Assembly (NCBI RefSeq): GCF_030433435.1
Contig: NZ_JANRHH010000041.1
Coordinates: 1 to 64,000 of the forward strand
Origin: Polycladomyces subterraneus
Lineage (GTDB): Bacteria > Bacillota > Bacilli > Thermoactinomycetales > JIR-001
Direction of reading: 5' to 3'
DNA: 64,000 nucleotides
Part shown: one piece after another, positions 1-10,011 of the stretch
Layout of the letters: every line of letters begins with the position of its first letter
Position numbering within the stretch: the first letter of the stretch is position 1
The notes under the pieces: generated by a model
What the model was told of the DNA's origin: nothing
Database searches by the model: none
The model's input: the letters and a program-made list of their open reading frames with translations, nothing else
Translations under genes and position numbers: made by a program

Positions 1-375
1 ATTTAGGTTATAAACTGCTGACCCTGTTGACTTCCAAGACTCTTTTTTCATACCATTATGGTAATACCAATATAAAGGAATTGTCAATCTATAAAAAATG
101 CGAGGGGATCCGTGTATCCCCTCAATAAATTGAGGGGGATTACAGCCCCCTCGCGCTCCCCCATTTTTCTAAATATGAGACTGTTGACATAGTGGTTTCG
201 CCATTCGATTTCGGGAAGCGGATCCGAAGTCCCGTTGAGCGACTTCTCGCTGTTGATATGGAGTGGAGACGGGAAATCGAAGCCCCGCGAACTTTGTCAA
301 CACCGCGAACATGGGGATGTATCCGGTAAACCATTAGGCGACAACCCTTTCACAGGCTTCTGACCGATGTTCGAG
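1..375. other. Gene-free stretch with stacked hairpins
   Basis: I see no supportable gene here. Two perfect inverted repeats lie close together: GAGGGGAT/ATCCCCTC at 102-123 and GAGGGGG/CCCCCTC at 132-152, the second followed by ATTTTTC. They could terminate transcripts entering from the left. An open frame on the minus strand (334 to 140) has no ribosome-binding site and no recognisable motif, so it is left out. Confidence 0.5.
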
Positions 376-419
376 ACAAAAAAACAAAAGCCGCTGACCT
401 CAAACGGTCAACGGCTTTT
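376..419 (-). terminator. Rho-independent terminator of groESL
   Basis: On the minus strand a 14-nt arm AAAAGCCGTTGACC pairs with GGTCAGCGGCTTTT (one G-T pair) across a 6-nt loop and is followed by TGTTTTTTTG. It starts 17 bp after the groEL stop codon. Confidence 0.9.
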
Positions 420-435
420 GATCTGCGGGAGACGA

Positions 436-2094
<1,659 letters not shown>

Positions 2095-2123
2095 TTATTT
2101 CAGAAGGATGTGTTCAAGCCGGA

Positions 2124-2408
2124 TTACTCTTCCACAATCGCCAGGATATCGTTTTCGCGCAGGATGAGATATTCTTTATCTCCCACTTTCACTTCGGTGC
2201 CCGCGTATTTGGAGAAGATGACGCGGTCGCCTTCTTTTACTTCCAGCGCGATTCTTTCGCCGTTTTCATAACGACCGGTACCCACAGCGATAACCTTACC
2301 TTCTTGCGGCTTTTCTTTCGCCGTTTCCGGCAAAACGATGCCGCTGGCCGTTTTTTCTTCTTTTTCGATCGCTTCGATCACCACGCGATCGCCCAAGGGT
2401 TTGATCAT
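2124..2408 (-). CDS. groS: Co-chaperonin GroES (Hsp10)
   Basis: Heptameric lid of the GroEL chamber. The 94-residue protein begins [12 protein letters not shown] and ends with the usual [10 protein letters not shown]. An upstream in-frame GTG nine bases before this ATG falls just after the AAGGAGGG ribosome-binding site, so the ATG with about nine bases of spacing is preferred. It is the first gene of the groESL operon and is preceded by a CIRCE operator and a housekeeping promoter. Family length and mobile-loop region look normal. Confidence 0.98.
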   Translation of the reverse strand: MIKPLGDRVVIEAIEKEEKTASGIVLPETAKEKPQEGKVIAVGTGRYENGERIALEVKEGDRVIFSKYAGTEVKVGDKEYLILRENDILAIVEE

Positions 2409-2449
2409 GGGAAACACCCTCCTTCACGAGCGCATTTTGTCGGGGTTTG

Positions 2450-2476
2450 TTAGCACTCAACCAAACTGAGTGCTAA
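2450..2476. promoter_or_regulatory. CIRCE operator (HrcA site)
   Basis: Perfect TTAGCACTC-N9-GAGTGCTAA inverted repeat between the promoter and the groES start. This is the canonical HrcA repressor target controlling heat-shock induction of groESL in Bacillota. HrcA itself is not in the window. Confidence 0.97.
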
Positions 2477-2487
2477 CACCAATTATA

Positions 2488-2516
2488 ATGATATGCATAT
2501 GGAACTTGTTTTGCAA
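2488..2516 (-). promoter_or_regulatory. groESL promoter (sigma-A type)
   Basis: Minus-strand TTGCAA, a 17-bp spacer, then TATCAT, placing the transcript start at the edge of the CIRCE element. A TATAAT overlaps just downstream as an alternative -10. Confidence 0.65.
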
Positions 2517-2583
2517 GACCTCAATTGTAAAAAAATTGATGTTGGACGGGAGTGGAAGCTGCTGTGAATATCCCGATTCCGAG

Positions 2584-2628
2584 CACAAAAAAACGGGGTG
2601 CCGGCGTGTACTTTTGCCACGCACCCGC
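2584..2628 (-). terminator. Terminator downstream of tatC
   Basis: On the minus strand a GC-rich hairpin (CGGGTGCGTG against CACGCCGGCACCCCG) is followed by TTTTTTTG. It separates tatC from groESL, so the two are independent transcripts. Confidence 0.75.
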
Positions 2629-2743
2629 TGTGAGCAGACCTGGTCCATTTCTTCATACAAGAAGCGTGAAAAGTCGTCTCCCGCCCCCCACCATATCCCC
2701 GCGTGATCGGGCGGGCCGCAATCAATCGGTCGTACATTGATGG

Positions 2744-3508
2744 TTATGCCGACGACTCGCTGTCATCATTCTTTTCCGTTTCCATTTCCGCCTCCCGCTG
2801 CATCCGACGGTACATCCATATGCAGATGACCACACTGATCTCATACAGCACAATCATCGGCAAGGCAATTAAAATGTTGGTGACAATATCGGGCGGCGAA
2901 ATCAAAGTGGAGAACACCACCAGCACCAAATAGGCAAACCGGCGGGCCTTCTGCAAAAATGCAGGTGTGATGATGGAGAGCCGCGTCAAAAACATGACCA
3001 AAATCGGCAGCTCAAAGAAAAACGCGATCGGAAAGATGATGTTGAACATAAATCGGAAATAATCATACAACCCGTATGTCTCCTGGGCCCCCAACTCTCG
3101 CGTCAAATTGGCTGAGAACCCGATCACATATGGAAAAATCACCTTGTAGGCAAAAATCAGCCCGCCGAAAAACAAAAGGATCGCAAGTGGAATATAGCTG
3201 AGTGTCACTTGGCGTTCGCGCGGACGCAAACCAGGTTCGACAAATCTCCAAATGTGATACAGCGCAACGGGCACCGTAAAGATCACCGCGATGAGAAACG
3301 CCGATCCCATGTAGATGCGGAACGCCTCACCAGGTGAAAAGATATGAAATGAGATGTTGGCGGGCACATCCTTTTTCACCCACTCGATAATCGACCCCGC
3401 GTATAGAAACCCCACAACAAGAAAGATGAAAAAGAATATCAACACCCATATGATCCGTTTGCGCAATTCGGCCAAGTGCTCCGTCAACGGCTGAGTCTGA
3501 TCATCCAT
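2744..3508 (-). CDS. tatC: Sec-independent translocase TatC
   Basis: Polytopic core of the twin-arginine translocase; it recognises RR signal peptides of folded precursors. The 254-residue sequence has the cytosolic N-terminus with LTEHLAELRKRI, six hydrophobic segments, the FSPGEAF periplasmic-loop motif around residue 53 and the RPRERQ loop, all typical of TatC. The C-terminus is a short acidic tail. It lies 57 bp after rex; in Bacillus subtilis the order is rex-tatAY-tatCY, but I find no tatA ORF between the two genes here, so the TatA partner must be elsewhere. The ribosome-binding site is GGAAGG, 11 bases before the ATG. Confidence 0.96.
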   Translation of the reverse strand: MDDQTQPLTEHLAELRKRIIWVLIFFFIFLVVGFLYAGSIIEWVKKDVPANISFHIFSPGEAFRIYMGSAFLIAVIFTVPVALYHIWRFVEPGLRPRERQVTLSYIPLAILLFFGGLIFAYKVIFPYVIGFSANLTRELGAQETYGLYDYFRFMFNIIFPIAFFFELPILVMFLTRLSIITPAFLQKARRFAYLVLVVFSTLISPPDIVTNILIALPMIVLYEISVVICIWMYRRMQREAEMETEKNDDSESSA

Positions 3509-3565
3509 CGTTGGTCAAACCTTCCCTCACTGTTTTCAACCGTATGTCCACCCTGTTCTCCCACA

Positions 3566-4234
3566 TCACAGGTGGTCTACGGATGGGGTTTCGCGATTTT
3601 CTTCTGGCGGAAACTTTTTCAGGAAATAGATCAAAGTCTGTAATTCCGTGGTCAAATCGATGTGGTGGATCCGTACATTGGGTGGCGCGGTCAGCCGAGC
3701 AGGCGTAAAGTTCAAGATCCCCCGAATGCCCGCAGCTACGATGCGGTCTGTGACTTGCTGGGCGACATTGGCCGGCACCGTCAGGATCGCTACCTCAACG
3801 TTGTGCAGTTCCTTCACTTCCGCAAAACGATCGATCGAAAAAATCGGGATGCCGTCAATCTCTTTCCCCACTTTGTTGGAATCGATATCAAATCCCGCTA
3901 CGATCTTGGTATTGTGACTGCGGTAGAAATTGTACCGCAACAACGCCGTGCCCAGATTACCGACACCGATCAGGACCACGTTGGTCACTTCGTCCTGCTT
4001 GAGGAAATCCCGCAAAAACTGAAGCAGATAATTGACGTTGTACCCGTATCCCTTCTTCCCCAACTCTCCCAAATACGAAAAATCACGTCGAATGGTTGCC
4101 GGGTCGATCTGCAAGGCTTCGCTCAGCTGGGCAGAAGAAACGCGTTGCTTCCCGATGGCGTGCAACTTCTCCAAATACCGATAATACAAGGGTAACCGCT
4201 TCGCGGTGACTTGGGGAATCTTCTGATCAGCCAT
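3566..4234 (-). CDS. rex: Redox-sensing transcriptional repressor Rex
   Basis: NADH/NAD+-responsive repressor of fermentation and respiration genes. With the ATG chosen here the protein has 222 residues: an N-terminal winged helix ([13 protein letters not shown], then [11 protein letters not shown] and [12 protein letters not shown]) and a Rossmann domain with [10 protein letters not shown] at residues 90-99. This start follows ATGGAGG by five bases; the longer open frame would add 21 residues containing that site. tatC follows by 57 bp and probably shares the transcript. A Rex-like operator half-pair lies upstream, suggesting autoregulation. Confidence 0.96.
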   Translation of the reverse strand: MADQKIPQVTAKRLPLYYRYLEKLHAIGKQRVSSAQLSEALQIDPATIRRDFSYLGELGKKGYGYNVNYLLQFLRDFLKQDEVTNVVLIGVGNLGTALLRYNFYRSHNTKIVAGFDIDSNKVGKEIDGIPIFSIDRFAEVKELHNVEVAILTVPANVAQQVTDRIVAAGIRGILNFTPARLTAPPNVRIHHIDLTTELQTLIYFLKKFPPEENRETPSVDHL

Positions 4235-4289
4235 TTTTGCCTCCATACCCGAACGGTCTGTTGAGACCGTGTGTTTTCTTATTTGCCGA

Positions 4290-4306
4290 TCGTGCAAATT
4301 TCACAA
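4290..4306. promoter_or_regulatory. Candidate Rex operator upstream of rex
   Basis: On the minus strand the segment reads TTGTGAAATTTGCACG, an imperfect dyad centred on AAATTT with GTG/CAC arms, close to the known Rex consensus TTGTGAAN4TTCACAA but one base short. The position 56 bp before the start fits autoregulation; binding is inferred. Confidence 0.4.
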
Positions 4307-4352
4307 AGTGTTGCTATCAACATCATACAACGGAGCCATTTCGCCTGCAAGG

Positions 4353-5354
4353 TCAACACGCATGTAGGCCGCCGTGCCCCAATGTGATGATATCCTCCCG
4401 CGTGATTTTCTCACCTGCCAGGATACGTGGCAAAAAGACGTCAAACGAAGTGAACGGATCGTGCAACACGCATCCGGGAAGCCCCATCAGCGGAATCCCT
4501 CGGTAGTAAGCGATCAACAACATCGACCCAGGCAACATCGGGGTGCCGTAACTGACAATGTCGGCTCCCAGATCCGCGATGGCACCCGGTGTGCGATCGT
4601 CCGGGTCTACCGACATACCGCCGGTGACGAGAATTAAGTCAGCCCCCTGATCGACAAATGCCTTAATTTGTTGGGCGATCATCTCCTTGTTGTCATCGGC
4701 AAACGTCTGACCGATCACTTTGGAACCGTACCGTTCCACCTTTTCCCTTACGACCGGCCCGAAGCGATCCTGAATCCGACCGTGATACACCTCGCTTCCG
4801 GTCGTCACCACACCGACCCGGTGCGGACGGAAGGGCAACACCTCCAGCACGGGGTGTTCCTGCCGACCGGCAATCGTCTCCACTTGCTTGATTCGGCTTT
4901 CCGGCACCACCAACGGGATCACGCGGGCTGCGGCCACCTGTTGTCCCTTCCGGACCGGCGTGTGCGTTTTCAACGTGGACAGAACCACGTGTTCTACACG
5001 GTTGATCGCTGTCAACGTCGGGACATCCACCCGAAGCAATCCGTCAACCCGCGAAACGATGTCTACTTTCCCCTCCTTCGGACAAGTCAGCTCCAGCACC
5101 TCATTCGAGCGCATCGCAGCACGAGCGATCCGATGCGCCGCATCATCTTCGTGCAGTTCCCCTTCGGCCAGTTCCAATACGTATACGTGCTCTTTACCGA
5201 TGTTCAGCAATTTTTCGATATCCTCTTCACGAATGGTATGTCCTTTGCGAAACAGCGGTCCCTTGAACTTACCGGGAACGACCGCCGTCAGATCATGTGC
5301 CAACACCAACCCGACCGCTTCTTGGGTCCGTACTTCTTTTAGCTTGCTCTTCAT
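4353..5354 (-). CDS. Molybdopterin-binding protein (MoeA/MogA-like fold)
   Basis: A 333-residue member of the molybdopterin-binding family. The N-terminal half (residues 1-170) resembles the MoeA-like domain found in proteins of this kind in Clostridia; the C-terminal half has the MoaB/Mog fold with VGVVTTGSEVYHGRI, then LVTGGMSVDPDDRTPGAI and PLMGLPGCVLHD, matching the molybdopterin and metal-contact loops. It probably acts in molybdenum cofactor insertion or in sensing, but no molybdoenzyme gene is nearby, so the client is unknown. It lies on the same strand as rex with a 118-bp gap. A role in nucleotide metabolism is unlikely given the GGM-D-DDRTPGA motif. Confidence 0.8.
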   Translation of the reverse strand: MKSKLKEVRTQEAVGLVLAHDLTAVVPGKFKGPLFRKGHTIREEDIEKLLNIGKEHVYVLELAEGELHEDDAAHRIARAAMRSNEVLELTCPKEGKVDIVSRVDGLLRVDVPTLTAINRVEHVVLSTLKTHTPVRKGQQVAAARVIPLVVPESRIKQVETIAGRQEHPVLEVLPFRPHRVGVVTTGSEVYHGRIQDRFGPVVREKVERYGSKVIGQTFADDNKEMIAQQIKAFVDQGADLILVTGGMSVDPDDRTPGAIADLGADIVSYGTPMLPGSMLLIAYYRGIPLMGLPGCVLHDPFTSFDVFLPRILAGEKITREDIITLGHGGLHAC

Positions 5355-5400
5355 CTTCCTTCCCCTCCTGTCTATTTTAACGGTAGATCTCTCCGGGAAG

Positions 5401-5997
5401 TCACAGATCAGTTACATCGGCACAATACCATACCCGCTCCGCCGTGATGATGACATGCATCCGTTGATCGTGCGCTTCGGGGAACACCGTTTCCACCATT
5501 TGAAACGGATAAGCCACACCAATCCGGATCATGCCAGCTCCCGCACCTAAGAAGAACCGGTCATAATAGCCGCCCCCATAACCGAGGCGGTATCCCTGTT
5601 CATCAAATCCGACCCCCGGCACCACGGCCAAGTCCACAGCGGCGGGGATCACGCGACTGTCGGGCTTCGCTGGCGGTTCCAAGATCCCGTATGCCCCCTC
5701 GATCAACGGTGTATCAGGTTGGATCGCATACAATTCCATCGTTTTCGCTTTTGTGTCCGCTTTAGGCACCACCACGCGCTTGCCCGCTTGCCATGCAACC
5801 CGGATCGCATCCCACGTATCCACCTCTTTCCGAAAGGGGAGGTAAAAAAAGACGGTACTGGCACGTCGAAACGATTCTAGGTCCACCAAGGTTTCCGTGA
5901 TGGCCCGCGACCACCGCCGCGCTTTCTCTGCGTCCAACTCCTGCCGTAATTCGAGCAATCGCGTTCGCAACCGTTTCTTTTCTTCTTTTTGATCCAC
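5401..5997 (-). CDS. 5-formyltetrahydrofolate cyclo-ligase
   Basis: Converts 5-formyl-THF to 5,10-methenyl-THF with ATP, rescuing folate. The C-terminal hallmark GVGFDEQGYRLGYGGGYYDR binds the substrate, and the N-terminal basic helix (EEKKRLRTRLLELRQEL) supplies the ATP-site arginine/lysine. The open frame continues 15 codons upstream to an ATG without a ribosome-binding site; I chose the GTG that follows ACAGGGGG, giving 198 residues, the usual family length. It stands 46 bp upstream of the molybdopterin-binding gene and may be cotranscribed with it. Confidence 0.93.
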   Translation of the reverse strand: MDQKEEKKRLRTRLLELRQELDAEKARRWSRAITETLVDLESFRRASTVFFYLPFRKEVDTWDAIRVAWQAGKRVVVPKADTKAKTMELYAIQPDTPLIEGAYGILEPPAKPDSRVIPAAVDLAVVPGVGFDEQGYRLGYGGGYYDRFFLGAGAGMIRIGVAYPFQMVETVFPEAHDQRMHVIITAERVWYCADVTDL

Positions 5998-6297
5998 GGC
6001 GTAGTGCCCCCTGTCTTTCCAACAGCATTCTTCTTGATCCATTTTTCATTATTGTATCGAAAAGAGACGTATCATGCCCTCAAAACAAAAATAGCCATTC
6101 CATTGTTCTCTGTTGGAACGACTCTTTCGATCTTCACCCTATGTGGTTGATGACGGACCAAAACAGTTCCTGAAATCAGGAGATCACTCAAGTTTGTCTG
6201 GTGAATACTATCCACATTACTTTCCCTGCTCGTTCCACATCCGCCCTTCGCCGGATTTCTTGCATGATGAGAGGTATGATTGTGCTTCGCTTTTTCA
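5998..6297. other. Intergenic region, no gene seen
   Basis: Roughly 300 bases between the cyclo-ligase start and the amt terminator. A 74-codon plus-strand frame begins with TTG, lacks a ribosome-binding site and runs into the amt terminator, so I do not call it. The promoter for the cyclo-ligase must lie near 6040-6100, but no convincing hexamer pair is visible. Confidence 0.5.
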
Positions 6298-6341
6298 CAA
6301 AAAACCTCTCAGACAGATAAGGTATGAATCTGCCTAAGAGG
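6298..6341 (-). terminator. Terminator of the ammonium transporter gene
   Basis: On the minus strand CCTCTTAGGCAGAT pairs with ATCTGTCTGAGAGG (14 bp including two G-T pairs), followed directly by TTTTTTG, 24 bp after the stop codon. Confidence 0.88.
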
Positions 6342-6364
6342 GTAACAAAATATCACTATGGCGC

Positions 6365-7633
6365 TCAGCCTCTCGACGCCAAACTACCCGATGAAGCCGA
6401 CGCCCGAGCACGCACCGCACTCAGCGCCGTTTGCGACTCCTTCACCGACTCATCAGAAGCGATGCCGTGATACACCGGATCAAGACCTTGCTCCTCTTCC
6501 TCGGCGGACACCCGGATCCCCATCAGTTTATTGACTAACAAGCCCACAGCAATGGCGGATACAAACCCCCACACCGAAGCCGCTGCTGCTCCCGCCAGTT
6601 GCGCGGTTAACAGGTGGGTCTGACCGGTGGTCAGGAGCCCTTCCTTCAGGTCAAACAAGCCAACGGCGATGGTACCAAACACTCCGTTAAATCCATGAAC
6701 GGCCACGGCACCCACGGGATCGTCCACCTTCAACTTATCCACCCATTCGGTGGCCAACAACACGAGCACACCGGCCATCAACCCGATCACGATGGCAGCC
6801 GTCGCGGAGACGAATGCACATCCCGCCGTAATCGCCACCAAACCGGACAGGAACCCGTTGATGGCCATTCCCGGATCGGCCGTCTTCAGGCGTATGACGC
6901 TAAACAAGGTTGCCGACGCCCCTCCGGCGGCCGCAGCGAGGAACGTATTCAGCGCAATGTCCGCCAGCCGTCCATCCATCGCGTTCAAGGTGCTGCCCGC
7001 ATTAAACCCGAACCACCCGAACCACAGAATAAACCCTCCGGCAGCCGCCAACGGGATGTTGCTTGGGGAGAACCCACCTTTCTGGTCATAACGGTTGGCC
7101 CGCTGCCCCAAGATCATGGCCAACGCAAGGGCGGCAAACCCTCCCATCGCATGAATAGCCGCTGATCCGGCAAAATCTTTCATCCCCATTTTGGCCAGCC
7201 ACCCGTCGGCCGACCAAATCCAGTGACCGGATATGGGATACATCAAACCACAAACGGCAACTACGATCACTATGTATGAGGAAAATTTGACCCGCTCCGC
7301 CACAGCACCGGATATGATGGATGCAACGGCGATGGCAAATCCGATTTGGAACAACACGTAGGCTTCCATCGGCAGTCCTTGGGGACCGGTCGCACGACCG
7401 AAACCGACGACACCGAAGGCATCTTTTCCGAACATCAGATGAATTCCGATCACATAAAAGGCCAGTGCGCCAAACGTCAGATCTACAATGATCTTCATCG
7501 TGGCGTTGACTGCGTTTTTATTGCGAACAAACCCTGCTTCCAGTAAACTGAAGCCGCCCTCCATGAAAATCACCATGGCGGCCGAAATAATCACCCATAC
7601 CGTATTCAGTCCCGCAGTCATACTCACTTTCAT
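6365..7633 (-). CDS. amt: Ammonium transporter (Amt/MEP/Rh)
   Basis: Trimeric membrane channel for ammonium. About 11 transmembrane helices span the sequence; the twin pore histidines are visible in AIHAMGGFAA (about residue 161) and AVHGFNGVFGT (about residue 296), and the entry-site region FMEGGFSLLEAGF follows TM1. The open frame extends 21 residues further upstream, but only the region just before this ATG holds a purine-rich site (GGGGGAA). The spacing is very short, so a GTG two codons in, or an ATG four codons in, may be the true start. No glnK/PII gene is adjacent, unlike the usual amt-glnK pair. Confidence 0.93.
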   Translation of the reverse strand: MKVSMTAGLNTVWVIISAAMVIFMEGGFSLLEAGFVRNKNAVNATMKIIVDLTFGALAFYVIGIHLMFGKDAFGVVGFGRATGPQGLPMEAYVLFQIGFAIAVASIISGAVAERVKFSSYIVIVVAVCGLMYPISGHWIWSADGWLAKMGMKDFAGSAAIHAMGGFAALALAMILGQRANRYDQKGGFSPSNIPLAAAGGFILWFGWFGFNAGSTLNAMDGRLADIALNTFLAAAAGGASATLFSVIRLKTADPGMAINGFLSGLVAITAGCAFVSATAAIVIGLMAGVLVLLATEWVDKLKVDDPVGAVAVHGFNGVFGTIAVGLFDLKEGLLTTGQTHLLTAQLAGAAAASVWGFVSAIAVGLLVNKLMGIRVSAEEEEQGLDPVYHGIASDESVKESQTALSAVRARASASSGSLASRG

Positions 7634-7854
7634 TTCCCCCGAGTCACATATTTGTTTAATTGAAGTATAAATCATCATGTCACTTTTATCAACCATATCT
7701 GTAAGATTAATTTACATATTGTTATATGGAATAATGACACGCGTCTTTGACTTCCCCTGATCTTGGACGGACATCTGTTCCCACACCTGACGGATTGCCC
7801 TTTGACCATCGCTCGGCTACACTGGTGATACGCGGGAAAGGTTGGGATTCAGTC

Positions 7855-9756
7855 ATGGTGTTATTGCAAGCCAAAGGTATCGAAAAATCGTTCGGCGCCA
7901 CGACCGTTCTCAGATGTGCTGACCTGATGATTCGCGAAAAAGAACGGATCGGCTTGATCGGTGTCAATGGCGCCGGCAAATCGACGCTGGTCAAGATCCT
8001 CATCGGCCAAATCCCGCCGGACTCCGGCGAATTACACCTGGCCAAAAATGCCCGGATCGGGTATCTCGCCCAAGACGCGGGACTTGTAAGCGAACGGACC
8101 ATGTGGGATGAAATGCTCTCCGTGTTTGAACACGTAAGAGATATGGAGAGGGAATTACGCCGGATGGAGAAAGAGATGGGAAGTGCCGAGGTGTTGTCCA
8201 ACCCGGCGCGGTACCAACAGATCATGGACCAATACGCCGCCCTGCAGAGCCGCTTCGAAGAAGCGGGGGGTTACGGCTATGAAGCGCGGATTCGTGGCGC
8301 ACTTCACGGTTTGGGATTGGCTGATTTGCCCTGGATGGAAACGCGTTGCTCCGCTTTGAGCGGCGGCCAGAAAACAAGGTTGGCACTGGCCAAACTGCTT
8401 TTGGAAGAACCGGATCTACTCATCCTGGATGAGCCGACCAACTATCTCGACATGAACGCCCTGGCTTGGTTGGAGCAAACGCTGGCCAATTATCCCGGTG
8501 CCCTGTTGGTGATTTCCCACGACCGGTATTTTCTCGACCGGTTCGCCCAGACCATTTACGAGATTGAACAAGGCCGGACCATGAAATATGTGGGCAATTA
8601 TACCGATTATGTCCGGCAGAAAGAAGCGATGTTGGCTCAGTTGGAAAAGGCCTACGAACAGCAACAAGAAGAGATCCGAAAGATGGAGGAGTTCATCCGG
8701 CGTAACATCGCCCGCGCTTCCACGAGTAAACGGGCGCAAAGCCGACAGAAGGCATTGGAGAAAATGGAGCGGATCGAGAAACCGTTCCGGTCGGATGCTG
8801 CAGCCGCGATCCGGTTTGAAGCATCCGTCACCAGCGGTCGACAAGTGTTGCAGGTGGAAAACCTGTGCATCGGCTATGACTCAGCGACGCCGTTGGCCCG
8901 AAATCTCACCTTTCAGCTGGAGCGAGGCGAACGCGTAGCATTGATTGGTCCGAACGGGACGGGGAAAACCACCCTGCTCAAAACTATCGCGGGCATGATT
9001 GCACCACTGGACGGAAATATACGCATGGGTACCAGCATCATAATGGACTTTTACGACCAGGAGCAAGAAGAGCTCGATCTGGCATCCACCGTACTGGATG
9101 AACTGTGGAATGCCCACCCCGAGCTGAACCTGACCCAGATACGCACAGCGTTGGGACAATTCCTCTTTCAGGGCGATGACGTGTACAAACAGGTCAAAGA
9201 GTTGAGCGGCGGGGAAAAGGCTCGGTTGTCCCTGGCCAAACGAATGCTCAACCGCGCCAACTTTCTTCTGATGGACGAACCGACCAACCATTTGGACATG
9301 CGGAGCAAAGAGCGGTTAGAAGAGGCGTTGTCAGGATATACCGGGACTTTGCTGTTCGTCTCCCATGACCGGTACTTTATCAACCGGCTGGCTACCCGCA
9401 TTTTGGAACTATCACCGGACGGTGTGCGATCCTATCCCGGTAACTATGACGATTATCTGGCGAAACGGATCGAAGAGACGGCTGAATCGGTGCAAAACGA
9501 TGCCAAACCGGCGGAAGCGCATCGGGAAGAAAACCGCAAAAAACGACAAGAGGAACGCCGTCGTCAACAGATGATTGCCCGATTGGAGCAAGAAATAGAG
9601 GAACTGGAACAACAACGTGCTAAGATTCACGAACAACTGTGTCAACCCGATGTCTATACCGATCCGGAAGAGAGCCGGCGCTTACAGGAAGAGTTGGAAC
9701 GGGTAGAAACGGCATTGAATGAGAAAACGGAAGAATGGGCAGATTTGGCGGAGTGA
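7855..9756 (+). CDS. ABC-F ATPase, Uup/YfmR type
   Basis: Ribosome-associated ABC-F protein without membrane domains. Two ATPase cassettes are complete: GVNGAGKST, LSGGQKTRLALAKLL and LLILDEPTNYLD in the first; GPNGTGKTT, LSGGEKARLSLAKRM and LLMDEPTNHLD in the second. They are joined by the basic linker around FIRRNIARASTSKRAQSR that reaches the ribosome. The C-terminal 90 residues form a charged coiled coil ending NEKTEEWADLAE, typical of Uup/YfmR. Relatives in Bacillus help ribosomes stalled on difficult peptides, overlapping with EF-P. The upstream 36 codons of the open frame lack typical sequence; this ATG begins MVLLQAKGIEKSF. The ribosome-binding site is weak. Confidence 0.92.
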   Translation: MVLLQAKGIEKSFGATTVLRCADLMIREKERIGLIGVNGAGKSTLVKILIGQIPPDSGELHLAKNARIGYLAQDAGLVSERTMWDEMLSVFEHVRDMERELRRMEKEMGSAEVLSNPARYQQIMDQYAALQSRFEEAGGYGYEARIRGALHGLGLADLPWMETRCSALSGGQKTRLALAKLLLEEPDLLILDEPTNYLDMNALAWLEQTLANYPGALLVISHDRYFLDRFAQTIYEIEQGRTMKYVGNYTDYVRQKEAMLAQLEKAYEQQQEEIRKMEEFIRRNIARASTSKRAQSRQKALEKMERIEKPFRSDAAAAIRFEASVTSGRQVLQVENLCIGYDSATPLARNLTFQLERGERVALIGPNGTGKTTLLKTIAGMIAPLDGNIRMGTSIIMDFYDQEQEELDLASTVLDELWNAHPELNLTQIRTALGQFLFQGDDVYKQVKELSGGEKARLSLAKRMLNRANFLLMDEPTNHLDMRSKERLEEALSGYTGTLLFVSHDRYFINRLATRILELSPDGVRSYPGNYDDYLAKRIEETAESVQNDAKPAEAHREENRKKRQEERRRQQMIARLEQEIEELEQQRAKIHEQLCQPDVYTDPEESRRLQEELERVETALNEKTEEWADLAE

Positions 9757-9766
9757 AAAATGCGGC

Positions 9767-9806
9767 AGGTTGCCGATCCGTTGTTAGCGGATGGCAACCT
9801 TTTTTC
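9767..9806 (+). terminator. Terminator of the ABC-F gene
   Basis: AGGTTGCC-G-ATCCG pairs with CGGAT-GGCAACCT around a 7-nt loop with one bulged base, then TTTTTTC, 11 bp after the stop codon. Confidence 0.92.
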
Positions 9807-10011
9807 TTGATCCGGTGATCGCACCTTCACTTTCAGTGATCATGTTTTGTGATCGATCCAATCAATATCATTCATTTCAAAAATATAAAGAATATATTAT
9901 CATCTATATCAGGTTCGTTTCTCCTCAACCGATCAGCAGTTATGGAGATCTTGAAAATACATGATCGTTCTTCTCCTTATACACTGAGACAGGTAGGAGG
10001 ATCATCAAAAA

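Noticed and set aside
6113-6337. 74-codon plus-strand frame upstream of the amt terminator
   Set aside because: TTG start without a ribosome-binding site, and it runs through a terminator hairpin.
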